A DNA stretch of 64,000 bases from positions 26,276 through 90,275 of the forward strand of contig NZ_CACVCH010000047.1 of assembly GCF_902729425.1 (NCBI RefSeq), written 5' to 3'. Positions 35,453 through 43,527 of this stretch are shown here, piece after piece. Every line of letters begins with the position of its first letter. Positions within the stretch are counted from its first letter, which is position 1. Source of the DNA: Magnetospirillum sp. SS-4. Its GTDB lineage: Bacteria > Pseudomonadota > Alphaproteobacteria > Rhodospirillales > Magnetospirillaceae. The position numbers and the translations under genes were made by a program. The notes beneath the pieces were generated by a model that was not told the DNA's origin, searched no databases, and saw only the letters and a list, made by a program, of their open reading frames with translations.

Positions 35453-36403
35453 CTATCCGGTCAGGACGGGGCCGTTGACCAGGGCGCCCAGCAACATCCC
35501 TACGCCCAATAGGGTAATACCCAGGGCACCCGAGACGGCCAGGACGGTACGGATCTTCCCGCCCAGGGAGCTTGTCCCGAACAGTCGCCCGATCAGGCGG
35601 TTGAGCCCCAACGCCCCCAGCCCGATGGTGGCGACGGTGATGGCGACGCCCAGTCCCATGGCGAGGGTGGCGAGGATTCCGGTCAGGTACATGCCGTTGG
35701 CGAAGGTGAACAGCAAAACCAGGATGGCGCCGGAGCATGGCCGGAATCCCACCGCCGCCGCCATTCCGAACAGGGCGTCGCGTTCCGACCGGTCGGAGCG
35801 GCCATGGTCGTGGTGGTCGTGGCCGTGCCCGCAACAGGCCCCGTCATGGCCGTGATCATGGCCGTGATCATGGCCGCAGCCCCGGCCGGTGGCGGTCCGC
35901 CACACCATCACCGCTCCGATGGCCGCGATCAGACCGTAGGACGCCACCTCCAGCCAGCCGGCGTAAGACATCACCTGGCGCGGGGCCAGGGCCAGCACGC
36001 CGGCCAGGGCGGCGACCACGGCGATGGCGGAGACCGCCTGCACCATGGCGGCGATCAGGCTGGCCAGCAGGCCGTGAACGATACGGGCGCGCCGCGTGGC
36101 GAACCAGCCGGCGATCACCACCTTGCCATGGCCGGGGCCGACGGCATGGAACACGCCATAGAGAAACGCGGCCAGCATCACGGCGGCGGCCGGCTCCCAC
36201 GACCCGGTTTCCTTCATGGCGGCAAGGTGCTGGCGCATCTCGCCGGTCAATTGGCGTTGCAGGGCGAAAACCCAGGCGGCGAGATCGCGCAGCGGCTCGG
36301 GCAGCATGTCACCGCCGGCCGGAGCGCCCCCCCCAGGCACCAGCGCCGCCCAGGCGGCCGACGGTGCAAGCAGCAGGGCGATGGCGGCGAGGTTCAGTCG
36401 CAT
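35453..36403 (-). CDS. NicO-family nickel/cobalt transporter (RcnA-like)
   Basis: 316 aa. Signal-like N-terminus, then about six membrane helices. Landmarks: FHAVGPGHGKVVIAGWFATRRARIVHGLLASLIAAMVQAVSAI, a cytoplasmic or periplasmic His/Asp/Cys-rich loop (GHDHGHDHGHDGACCGHGHDHHDH) built from a 12-bp DNA repeat, then GFRPCSGAILVLLFTFA. This is the NicO/RcnA family, members of which export or import Ni2+/Co2+. Overlaps the DUF1007 gene by 10 bp. The genomic partner DUF1007 (a periplasmic protein) is typical of this family. Its role could be to supply cobalt for the B12 enzyme in this genome or to relieve metal stress; the direction of transport cannot be told. Confidence 0.85.
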   Translation of the reverse strand: MRLNLAAIALLLAPSAAWAALVPGGGAPAGGDMLPEPLRDLAAWVFALQRQLTGEMRQHLAAMKETGSWEPAAAVMLAAFLYGVFHAVGPGHGKVVIAGWFATRRARIVHGLLASLIAAMVQAVSAIAVVAALAGVLALAPRQVMSYAGWLEVASYGLIAAIGAVMVWRTATGRGCGHDHGHDHGHDGACCGHGHDHHDHGRSDRSERDALFGMAAAVGFRPCSGAILVLLFTFANGMYLTGILATLAMGLGVAITVATIGLGALGLNRLIGRLFGTSSLGGKIRTVLAVSGALGITLLGVGMLLGALVNGPVLTG

Positions 36404-36978
36404 GTGATGGTCGCCCGCTTGGGGATCACGGCGCCGCCATAGATGGCGCTGGCCGGATCGGGGGCGATCACCGCCTTGCACCCCTGCGATCCTTCGCCGG
36501 TCAGGGAAACCGCCTTGTCGTTGGGAAAGTCCATGTCGATATAGAAGGTCTCTTCGTAGGTGGTGAAGCTGAGGGCGGCCTTGCGCGGGTCCACCGGCTG
36601 GGGAAAATTCAGCCTGAAGGCGTAGAGCAGCGAATCCTTCACCGCCATCACCTTGAAATTGGTGACATCCGGCCACTTGACCGGCGTATCGCCAATCCTG
36701 GCATAGGTGAAGTGGCTCTGTTCGCGGGTGTCACGAAAGGCTTCGGCCTCCAGCGCCTTGACCTCGCCGGGATCGAGGCGGCCGTTCTTGTCGGCATCGA
36801 AATCAGCCAGCAACGATGAACTGAACACCGGATCGAACGTCCAGCCCATGAACAGGCTGACCGCCTTGCCGTCCTTGAACTCCACCAGGGCGTGGACATC
36901 CACCATCACATGCGGATGGGCCATGGCGGCGGTGGGTGCCGTCAGGGCGGTCAGGACCAGGACGGCGAACCGCTTCAC
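36394..36978 (-). CDS. DUF1007-family periplasmic protein
   Basis: 194 aa. Signal peptide KRFAVLVLTALTAPTAAMAHPH, then HVMVDVHALVEFKDGKAVSLFMGWTFDPVFSSSLLADFDADKNGRLDPGEV, where DADKNGRLD is an EF-hand-like calcium or metal loop, and YETFYIDMDFPNDKAVS. DUF1007 proteins are regularly linked to NicO/ZIP-type metal transporters; their role in metal handling is inferred from that linkage. GTG 36978 is the start and overlaps the metC stop (GTGA). Confidence 0.85.
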   Translation of the reverse strand: MKRFAVLVLTALTAPTAAMAHPHVMVDVHALVEFKDGKAVSLFMGWTFDPVFSSSLLADFDADKNGRLDPGEVKALEAEAFRDTREQSHFTYARIGDTPVKWPDVTNFKVMAVKDSLLYAFRLNFPQPVDPRKAALSFTTYEETFYIDMDFPNDKAVSLTGEGSQGCKAVIAPDPASAIYGGAVIPKRATITCD

Positions 36979-38144
36979 CCGCCCCGCCCCAATCGCTCCA
37001 GCCCGCGTTCCAGATCGTCTTGCAGGTCGTCGGCATCCTCCAGTCCGGCATGGAAACGCAGGCTGGGGCCGGCCGGCGCCCAATCCGACGCGGTGCGGAT
37101 GATGGAATGGCCGGTGGTGGGAATCACCAGACTTTCGAACCCGCCCCACGAAAAGCCCAGCTTGAAGTGGTCGAAGCCATCCAGCATGGCGTCGACCGCC
37201 GCCTTGGGCGCCGGCTTCAAGATCACCCCGAACAGGCCGCAGGCGCCGGAAAAGTCCCGTTTCCACAGATCATGGCCGGGATCGGATTCCAAAGGCGGAT
37301 ACAACACCCGATCGACCTCGGGCCGCCCCTCCAGCCAGCGGGCGAGACGCAGCGCGGTGGCGGCGTGCTGGCGCAGGCGAACCGGCAAGGTGCGCAGGCC
37401 GCGCAGGCCGAGATACATCTCCTCGGCGCCGGGGGAATGGCCGAAGGCGGCCACCGAGCTTTTCACCTTGAGCCACAAATCCGGCGTGGCGGCGGTGATG
37501 ACTCCCAGCATGGCGTCGGCATGGCCGACGATATACTTGGTGGCGGCCTGGATGGAGATGTCCACGCCCTTGGCGAAGGGCTGGAAGGTCAACGCGCCCC
37601 AGGTGTTGTCCATCATGACGATGGCCCCGCCGGCATGGGCGGCCATGGCGATGGCGGGAACGTCCTGGACCTCGAAGGTCAGCGAGCCTGGGCTTTCGGT
37701 GAACACCACCTTGGTGTTGGGCCGCATCAGCGCCGTGATCCCGCCACCGATCAGCGGATCGTAATAGGTGGTCTCGACCCCCAGCCCGCTCAGCACGTCG
37801 TCGCAGAACTTGCGGGTGGGAAAATAGGCGGTGTCGACCATCAGCAGATGGTCGCCGGCCTTGAGAAAGGCCATCAGCGCCCCGGTGATCCCCGCCAGGC
37901 CCGACGAAGTCGCCACGCTGCGGTGCCCGCCCTCAAGCTCGGCCACAGCCTCTTCCAGGGCAAAGGTGGTCGGCGTACCGAAACGGCCGTAGCGCATCCC
38001 TTCGAACGGGGTCTTGCCGCTCGTCTCCATGGCCGCCACCGAGGGGTGGAGAACGGTGGAGACATGGTAGACCGGTGGATTGACGGCACCGTGGAAACGC
38101 TCGGGATGGCTGCCGGCGTGAAGTATCCTGGTTTCTTTCTTCAT
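36975..38144 (-). CDS. metC: Cystathionine beta-lyase
   Basis: 389 aa. PLP enzyme of the Cys/Met family: cleaves cystathionine to homocysteine, pyruvate and ammonia in methionine synthesis. Landmarks: GAVNPPVYHVSTVLHPSVA, YGRFGTPTTFALEEAVAELEGG, SSGLAGITGALMAFLKAGD, the PLP lysine in QAATKYIVGHADAMLG and EEMYLGLRGLRTLPVRL, and the MetC-type C-terminus SLRFHAGLEDADDLQDDLERGL. ATG 38144 (MKKETR) is preferred because it gives the family N-terminus; ATG 38177 is the alternative. First gene of the metC-DUF1007-NicO set; a physiological link is not obvious. Confidence 0.92.
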   Translation of the reverse strand: MKKETRILHAGSHPERFHGAVNPPVYHVSTVLHPSVAAMETSGKTPFEGMRYGRFGTPTTFALEEAVAELEGGHRSVATSSGLAGITGALMAFLKAGDHLLMVDTAYFPTRKFCDDVLSGLGVETTYYDPLIGGGITALMRPNTKVVFTESPGSLTFEVQDVPAIAMAAHAGGAIVMMDNTWGALTFQPFAKGVDISIQAATKYIVGHADAMLGVITAATPDLWLKVKSSVAAFGHSPGAEEMYLGLRGLRTLPVRLRQHAATALRLARWLEGRPEVDRVLYPPLESDPGHDLWKRDFSGACGLFGVILKPAPKAAVDAMLDGFDHFKLGFSWGGFESLVIPTTGHSIIRTASDWAPAGPSLRFHAGLEDADDLQDDLERGLERLGRGG

Positions 38145-38229
38145 GACGCTCGCGCATAAAACAGGGCGGTCGAGCATGGTGACTCGCCGCCCCGACAAGG
38201 CCAAGGATTTTCGAAGGAAACGACGGGGA

Positions 38230-38343
38230 TCAACCCGCCAGCAGCGCCATCGCCGCGAGAACCACCAGGGTGGCCACGGCCATCACGGCCAGTGGAGCGC
38301 CATCCCGCGTCGCAACCCGGACCCTGGCTTTCTGTCGCCGCAT
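38230..38343 (-). CDS. 37-aa single-helix membrane protein
   Basis: Short gene on the minus strand: ATG 38343 to TGA 38230. The first 14 residues are basic (MRRQKARVRVATRD); residues about 17-36 are one hydrophobic helix (APLAVMAVATLVVLAAMALLAG) with a positive-inside N-terminus. GAGGAGG lies seven bases before the ATG, one of the strongest ribosome sites in the window. No family can be named. The rest of the 350-bp gap 38145-38493 holds only the upstream regions of metC (minus) and the next plus-strand gene. Confidence 0.6.
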   Translation of the reverse strand: MRRQKARVRVATRDGAPLAVMAVATLVVLAAMALLAG

Positions 38344-38493
38344 GATAAGGCCTCCTCGTCACTGTTCGTTTTTCAATATGGGCCGGAACCCAGCGGGCAT
38401 CAAGTGCGGCGAAAACGTTTGGGCGGGTTGAATTTCCCGTCCCCAACGATCACTTGTCAGGCGACTGATCATCCCAGTCCAGGAGGTCACGAC

Positions 38494-38883
38494 ATGAAAC
38501 GACTGTTCGTCCTCGCCGCTGCCGGGCTTGCCCTGGTCGCCGCCCAGCCCGCCGCCGCCGCCGACGCGGCCAAGGAGATCACCACCGCCGCCGCCCATGC
38601 CGGCATGGCCGCCGGCTCTCCCGACATGAAGATGGTGCAGAGCCATCTTCAGCATGTGGTCAACTGCCTGGTCGGCCCTGGCGGCGCCGGATTCGACGCC
38701 AACCAGGCCAATCCGTGCAAGGGCCAGGGCATGGGGGCCATTCCCGATTCGCCCGCCGACAAGCGCATGGCCCTGGAAGCGGCGCTGAAGATGGCCCGGG
38801 ACGGCATGGCCGAAAGCGACCTGGACAAGGCCAAGGCCAAGGCTTCGGCCACCCAGGCCGCCCTCGGCAAGCTGGCGATGTAG
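38494..38883 (+). CDS. Small exported protein of unknown function
   Basis: 129 aa. Signal peptide MKRLFVLAAAGLALVAAQPAAA; a mature part of about 106 aa, almost all helical, with SHLQHVVNCLVGPGG and ANQANPCKGQGMGAIPDSP (two Cys, likely disulfide-bonded), then an Ala/Lys/Asp-rich helix at the C-terminus. AGGAGG (38481-38486) gives a strong start. Periplasmic by prediction. I do not recognise a family. It is convergent with the efflux outer-membrane factor, 15 bp between stops. Confidence 0.8.
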   Translation: MKRLFVLAAAGLALVAAQPAAAADAAKEITTAAAHAGMAAGSPDMKMVQSHLQHVVNCLVGPGGAGFDANQANPCKGQGMGAIPDSPADKRMALEAALKMARDGMAESDLDKAKAKASATQAALGKLAM

Positions 38884-38898
38884 CAAACCGCCACCCCC

Positions 38899-40428
38899 TT
38901 ATCCACCGCTGCTCCAGCCGCCGCCCATGGCCTTGTAAAGTCCGACCGTGGCCTGAAGCTGGCGCAGCCGCGCCTGGGTCAGGGCGTCCTGGGCGGCATA
39001 CAGCGCCTTCTGGGTGTTGAGTACGGCGGTGATGTCGACGGTGCCGCCGGCCAGCAGCGAGCGGGCGATGTCGAAGGCATTGCGGGCGGTGGCCTCGGCG
39101 GCCTGCTGGGCCGCGACCTCCTCGGCGGTCTTCTCCGCCGCGATCAGGGCGTTCTCCACGTCGGAGAACGCCGAGGCCACCGCCTTGCGATAGGTCTGCG
39201 ACAGTTCCTCGAAGCGGGCGCGCTTCTGCTCGACCGTGCCGGCGATGCGGCCGCCGTCGAAGATGGGAGCGGTCACCGAGGTGGCCAGCGACCACAGCAG
39301 GCTCTCGTGCGTCATCATCTTGAGAAGGTCGAGGCTCTGAAAGCCGGTCTGGCCGGTCAGGCTGATGCTGGGAAACCATGCGGCGCGGGCAGCGGCGATG
39401 TCGGCATTGGCGCCCTTCAGCAGCGCCTCGGCGGCGGCGATGTCGGGACGCCGGGCCAGCAGTTCCGACGGCAGCCCCGGCGCCGGCCGCGGCGCCGACA
39501 GGGACGCCAGGGTCTCGGGAATCGGGGACATCTCGTCCGGCATCCGCCCGGTCAGGATGGCCAGCGCGTTGTGGGTCTGGCGCATCTGCTGTTCCAGCGG
39601 CGCCAGCACGGCTCGCTGGTTGGCGACCACGGTTTCCTGCTGGGCCACGTCCAGCGAGGTGGCGGTTCCGGCCGCCATGCGGTCGCGGTAGACGCTCAGC
39701 ACCGATTCGGCGTTGGCGATGGATTCGCGGGCGACCCGCAGGCGTTCCTGCAATCCCAGGATATCGAAATAGGCGGTGGCGACGGAGGACTGCACCGTCA
39801 GCATCACCGTCTGGCGGTCGAAGCGGCTGGCCTGGGCCGCCTGTTGCGCCGCCCCCAGGGCGGCGGTGTTCCTGCCCCAGAAATCGATCTCGTAGCTGGC
39901 GTTCAGCAAGGTGTTGGTGGAGGTGGAGTGGGTCGCCTTCGGCGTCCGGGCGGTGGTGGCCGAACTCGACGCCGCCGCCATGGACGAGCGCGAGCGGCTG
40001 ACGCCGCCACTGGCCGACAGCGACGGCAGCAGCGGCGCGCCCATGATCGCCACCTGGGCATCGGCCTGGCGCACCTTGGCCATGGCCACCGCCAGATCGA
40101 AATTGTCCTGGGCCGCCTGGCGCATCATCTCGTCCAGCCGGGCCGAACCGAAGCCCCGCCACCAGTCCCGCGACGGCCACTCCGCCGGCGCGGCGGCCGG
40201 GGTGGCGCCCGTCCAGGCGGCCGGCGCCCTGGAGGCCGGCTGGACGTACGGATCGCCCACCGAACAGGCGGCCAGAACCGACAGCGACGAGGCCAGGACC
40301 ACCATCCTCATCCTTCGAGACGGCCGCACGGCGGCCTCCTCAGGATGAGGATGTCCCCCCGGCCTCATCCTGAGGAGCGAAGCGTCTCGAAGGGCGAAGT
40401 CGTCTCGGCATCGCGGAATTTCTGTCAT
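38899..40428 (-). CDS. NodT/OprM-type outer-membrane efflux lipoprotein with repeat-derived N-terminus
   Basis: 509 aa from ATG 40428, or 470 aa from ATG 40311. The mature part is a TolC-fold factor: CSVGDPYVQPASRAPAAW, W-F-GSARLDEMMRQAAQDNFDLAVAMAKVRQADAQVAI, YEIDFWGRNTAALGAAQQAA, ELLARRPDIAAAEALLKGANADIAAARAAWFP, PIFDGGRIAGTVEQKRARFEELSQTYRKAV. The lipobox is SVLAAC. ATG 40428 overlaps the mdtC stop (ATGA) and so looks like the ancestral coupled start, but residues about 14-40 are then translated from an inverted palindromic repeat (40312-40393). Fourth gene of the mdtABC operon and completes the tripartite pump. Confidence 0.9.
   Translation of the reverse strand: MTEIPRCRDDFALRDASLLRMRPGGHPHPEEAAVRPSRRMRMVVLASSLSVLAACSVGDPYVQPASRAPAAWTGATPAAAPAEWPSRDWWRGFGSARLDEMMRQAAQDNFDLAVAMAKVRQADAQVAIMGAPLLPSLSASGGVSRSRSSMAAASSSATTARTPKATHSTSTNTLLNASYEIDFWGRNTAALGAAQQAAQASRFDRQTVMLTVQSSVATAYFDILGLQERLRVARESIANAESVLSVYRDRMAAGTATSLDVAQQETVVANQRAVLAPLEQQMRQTHNALAILTGRMPDEMSPIPETLASLSAPRPAPGLPSELLARRPDIAAAEALLKGANADIAAARAAWFPSISLTGQTGFQSLDLLKMMTHESLLWSLATSVTAPIFDGGRIAGTVEQKRARFEELSQTYRKAVASAFSDVENALIAAEKTAEEVAAQQAAEATARNAFDIARSLLAGGTVDITAVLNTQKALYAAQDALTQARLRQLQATVGLYKAMGGGWSSGG
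40312..40393. repeat. Inverted pair of a palindromic repeat unit inside the efflux gene N-terminus
   Basis: CCTTCGAGACG (40312-40322) and CTCCTCAGGATGAGG (40336-40350) are mirrored by CCTCATCCTGAGGAG (40363-40377) and CGTCTCGAAGG (40383-40393) as exact complements, with a 12-base centre. The unit CCTCATCCTGAGGAGC...GTCTCGAAGG is a palindromic repeat familiar from intergenic regions of many alphaproteobacteria. Its position within a coding frame is unusual. Confidence 0.85.
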
Positions 40429-43400
40429 CTCGCCTTCTCCGTCCCCCTCGCCCGTCTGGCCGCCCACCAGCGGGACAGCCGGGCCAGCGCCAGATAGACC
40501 ACCGGCGTGGTATAAAGCGTCAGCATCTGCGACAGCAACAGCCCGCCGACGATGGCGATTCCCAGCGGCCGGCGCAGCGCCCCGCCCGGTCCGAAGGCCA
40601 GCGCCAGCGGCACGGCCCCCAGCAGCGCCGTCATGGTGGTCATGGTGATCGGGCGAAAGCGGATGCGGCAGGCCTCCAGGATGGCGGCCTGCGGCGAAGC
40701 CCCCCGGCGCTCGGCGGCGATGGCGAAATCCACCAGCAGGATACCGTTCTTCTTGACGATTCCCATCAGCAGGAACACGCCGATGACGCTGATCAGGGTC
40801 AGTTCGGTGCCGGTCGCCAGCAGCGCCAGCAAGGCGCCGATGCCGGCCGACGGCAGCGTCGAGATGATGGTCAGCGGATGCAGAGTGCTTTCGTACAGCA
40901 CGCCCAGCACAATGAAGATGGTCAGCAGGGCGGCCACGATCAGTACCGGCTGATCGCGCAGCGACTGGGCGAACGCCCTGGCGTTGCCGGCGAATTCCCA
41001 ACGCACGCCGTCCGGCATGCCGATGGAGCGGGCCGCCGCCTGCAAGCGCTCGGCCGCCTCGCCCAGCGGCGTTCCCGGCGCCAGGTTGAACGTCAGCGTC
41101 GAGGCTGGAAACTGTCCCTGGTGGGCGACGGTGACCGGCGCGGTGGCGGGCTCGAATCGGGCCAGCGCGTCCAGCGGCACCTGCCGGCCGTCGGCGGCCT
41201 TGACCCACAGCAGGTGCAGCGAGGCCGGGTCCTCCTGAAAGCGCGGCTCCACCTCCAGGATCACCTTGTACTGGTTGCGCTGGGTGTAGATGGTCGAGAC
41301 GGGACGCTGGGCGAAGGCGTTGTGCAGGACGTTATCGACATCGGTCATGGACACCCCCAGCCGGGCGGCGGCATCGCGGTCCACCACAACCCGCATCTGG
41401 GGAATGGCCGCGTCCATGTCGCTGGAAACGTCGGTCAGCCCGGGTTCGCGCCGCAGCCGCTCCACCAGCCGGGGCGTCCACTCCCGCAATTCGTCCAGGG
41501 ATTCCGACGACAGCACGAACTGGAACTGGGCACGGCCCATGCGGCCGCCGATGCGGATGTCCTGCCCCGCCATCAGGAAGGTGGCGATGCCGTCCACCTG
41601 GGCCAGCTTGGGCCGCAGCCGGTTGATGACCTCCTGGGCCGAGACCTTGCGCTCGCCCAGCGGCTTCAGGTTGATGAACATGCGGCCCTGGTGGGTGGTG
41701 CCGAAGGTGCCGGCGCCGACGAACGATCCCAGCCCCTCCACCGCCGGGTCGGCCAGGATCACCTCGGCCACCTTCTGCTGGCGCTCGGCGATGGAGCGGA
41801 ACGAAATATCGACGCGGGCCTCGGTGCTGGCGAAGACCAGACCGGTATCCTGGGGTGGAAAGAATCCCTTGGGCACCACGCGATACAACTGGACAGTGAC
41901 CACCACCGTGGCCAGCACCACCACCAGCATCAGCCGCTGATGCGCCAGCACCCAGCCCAGACCGGACAGGTAGAGCCGCTCCATCCAGGCCATGGCGGCC
42001 TCGCCGATCCGGGCCGGCAGCGATGGCGGTCGCCGGGGGCCGGACCGCCGGTTCATCAGATGGCCGAACACCACCGGCGTCACCGTCAGCGACACCAGCG
42101 CCGAGGCGACGACGGCCACCGACAAGGTGACGGCGAACTCGCGGAACAGCCGGCCCAGGATTCCGCCCATGAACAGCAGCGGCACGAACACCGCCACCAG
42201 CGACAAGGTGATGGAAACGACGGTGAACACGATCTCGCGCGACCCCTTGATGGCGGCTTCCAGCGGGCTTTCGCCGTTCTCCATGTGGCGGGCGATGTTC
42301 TCGATCATGACGATGGCGTCGTCGACGACGAATCCCACCGCGATGGTGATGGCCATCAGCGAGATGTTGTTGAGGCTGTAGCCCACCAGCCACATCACCG
42401 CGAAGGTGGCGGCCAGCGACAGCGGCACGGTGATGGACGCGGCGATGGTCGGCGTCATCCGGCCCAGCGACAGATAGACCACCAGGATGACCAGGCCGAT
42501 GGAGATGGCGAGCGTGGTCTCGACGTCGTCCAGGTTGCCCCTGATGTTGACGGTGCGGTCCGACACCACCGACACCGTGGTTCCCGGCGGCATCCAGCTT
42601 CGCAGCTGGGGCAGGATCGCCTTGATGCGCTCCACCGTCTCGACCACATTGGCGCCCGGCTGCTTGCTGATGATGACCAGCACCGCCCGCTCGCGGTTGA
42701 ACCAGCCGGCCAGCCGCGAGTTCTCGGTGGCGTCGACCACCTGGGCCACCGACGACAGCCGCACGACGGCGCCGTCGGCGGACTTGATGATCAGCGGCGC
42801 GAAATCGGCGGCGATGAACAACTGGTCGTTGGCGTCGATGGACAGGGTCTCGGCCTCGCCCTCCAGGCTGCCCTTGGGCATGTTGACATTGGCCTCGGCC
42901 AGGGCGGCGCGGACCTCCTCCATCCCAACTCCCATCGCAGCCAGTCGCGATGGGTCGACGCGCACCCGCACCGCCGGCTTCTCGGCGCCGCTCAAGGTGA
43001 CCTGCGCCACCCCGTCCACCTGCGAGATGCGGGTGGCCAGGATCGAATCGGTGGCGTCGTAGACCTTGGACGGCGGCAGGGTGCTGGATTTGACCCCCAG
43101 GATCAGGATCGGCGATTCCGCTGGATTGATCTTGCGGTAGGTGGGCGGCTGCGGCAGGTCCAGCGCCAGTTCGGCCCCGGCGGCGTTGATGGCCGCCTGC
43201 ACGTCGTGGGCGGCGCCGTTGATGTCGCGGTCAAGGTCGAACTGCACGACGATCGAGGTCGCCCCCTGGGTGCTGGTGGACGTCATCTCGGCGACGCCGG
43301 GAATCTCGCCCAGGCGGCGTTCCAGCGGCGCCGCCACGGTGGCGGCCATGGTGGCGGGGTCGGCGCCGGGCAGCCGGGCCGACACCGCGATGGTGGGAAA

Positions 43401-43523
43401 ATCGACCTTGGGCAGCGGCGCCACCGGCAGGCTGTGAAAGGCGGCGAGACCGGCCAGGAACAATCCCAGCGCCAGCAGCAGGGTTCCGACCGGACGATGG
43501 ATGAAGACGGCCGAGAAGTTCAT
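40425..43523 (-). CDS. mdtC: RND efflux permease, MdtC-like
   Basis: 1032 aa. N-terminus FSAVFIHRPVGTLLLALGLFLAGLAAFHSLPVAPLPKVDFPTI; in the porter domain FDLDRDINGAAHDVQAAINAA; relay helix FVVDDAIVMIENIARHMENGESPLEAA, and the second half from about residue 530. Sequence and order match MdtC, which forms a heterotrimer with MdtB. Substrates in E. coli include bile salts and novobiocin; here unknown. It overlaps the outer-membrane factor gene (ATGA) and follows mdtB by 4 bp. Confidence 0.9.
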   Translation of the reverse strand: MNFSAVFIHRPVGTLLLALGLFLAGLAAFHSLPVAPLPKVDFPTIAVSARLPGADPATMAATVAAPLERRLGEIPGVAEMTSTSTQGATSIVVQFDLDRDINGAAHDVQAAINAAGAELALDLPQPPTYRKINPAESPILILGVKSSTLPPSKVYDATDSILATRISQVDGVAQVTLSGAEKPAVRVRVDPSRLAAMGVGMEEVRAALAEANVNMPKGSLEGEAETLSIDANDQLFIAADFAPLIIKSADGAVVRLSSVAQVVDATENSRLAGWFNRERAVLVIISKQPGANVVETVERIKAILPQLRSWMPPGTTVSVVSDRTVNIRGNLDDVETTLAISIGLVILVVYLSLGRMTPTIAASITVPLSLAATFAVMWLVGYSLNNISLMAITIAVGFVVDDAIVMIENIARHMENGESPLEAAIKGSREIVFTVVSITLSLVAVFVPLLFMGGILGRLFREFAVTLSVAVVASALVSLTVTPVVFGHLMNRRSGPRRPPSLPARIGEAAMAWMERLYLSGLGWVLAHQRLMLVVVLATVVVTVQLYRVVPKGFFPPQDTGLVFASTEARVDISFRSIAERQQKVAEVILADPAVEGLGSFVGAGTFGTTHQGRMFINLKPLGERKVSAQEVINRLRPKLAQVDGIATFLMAGQDIRIGGRMGRAQFQFVLSSESLDELREWTPRLVERLRREPGLTDVSSDMDAAIPQMRVVVDRDAAARLGVSMTDVDNVLHNAFAQRPVSTIYTQRNQYKVILEVEPRFQEDPASLHLLWVKAADGRQVPLDALARFEPATAPVTVAHQGQFPASTLTFNLAPGTPLGEAAERLQAAARSIGMPDGVRWEFAGNARAFAQSLRDQPVLIVAALLTIFIVLGVLYESTLHPLTIISTLPSAGIGALLALLATGTELTLISVIGVFLLMGIVKKNGILLVDFAIAAERRGASPQAAILEACRIRFRPITMTTMTALLGAVPLALAFGPGGALRRPLGIAIVGGLLLSQMLTLYTTPVVYLALARLSRWWAARRARGTEKAR

Positions 43524-43527
43524 CCCC

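Noticed and set aside
35838..35880. Tandem 12-bp repeat as a CRISPR-like or intergenic repeat
   Set aside because: It is coding DNA for the His/Asp-rich loop of the NicO transporter; periodicity follows the protein repeat.
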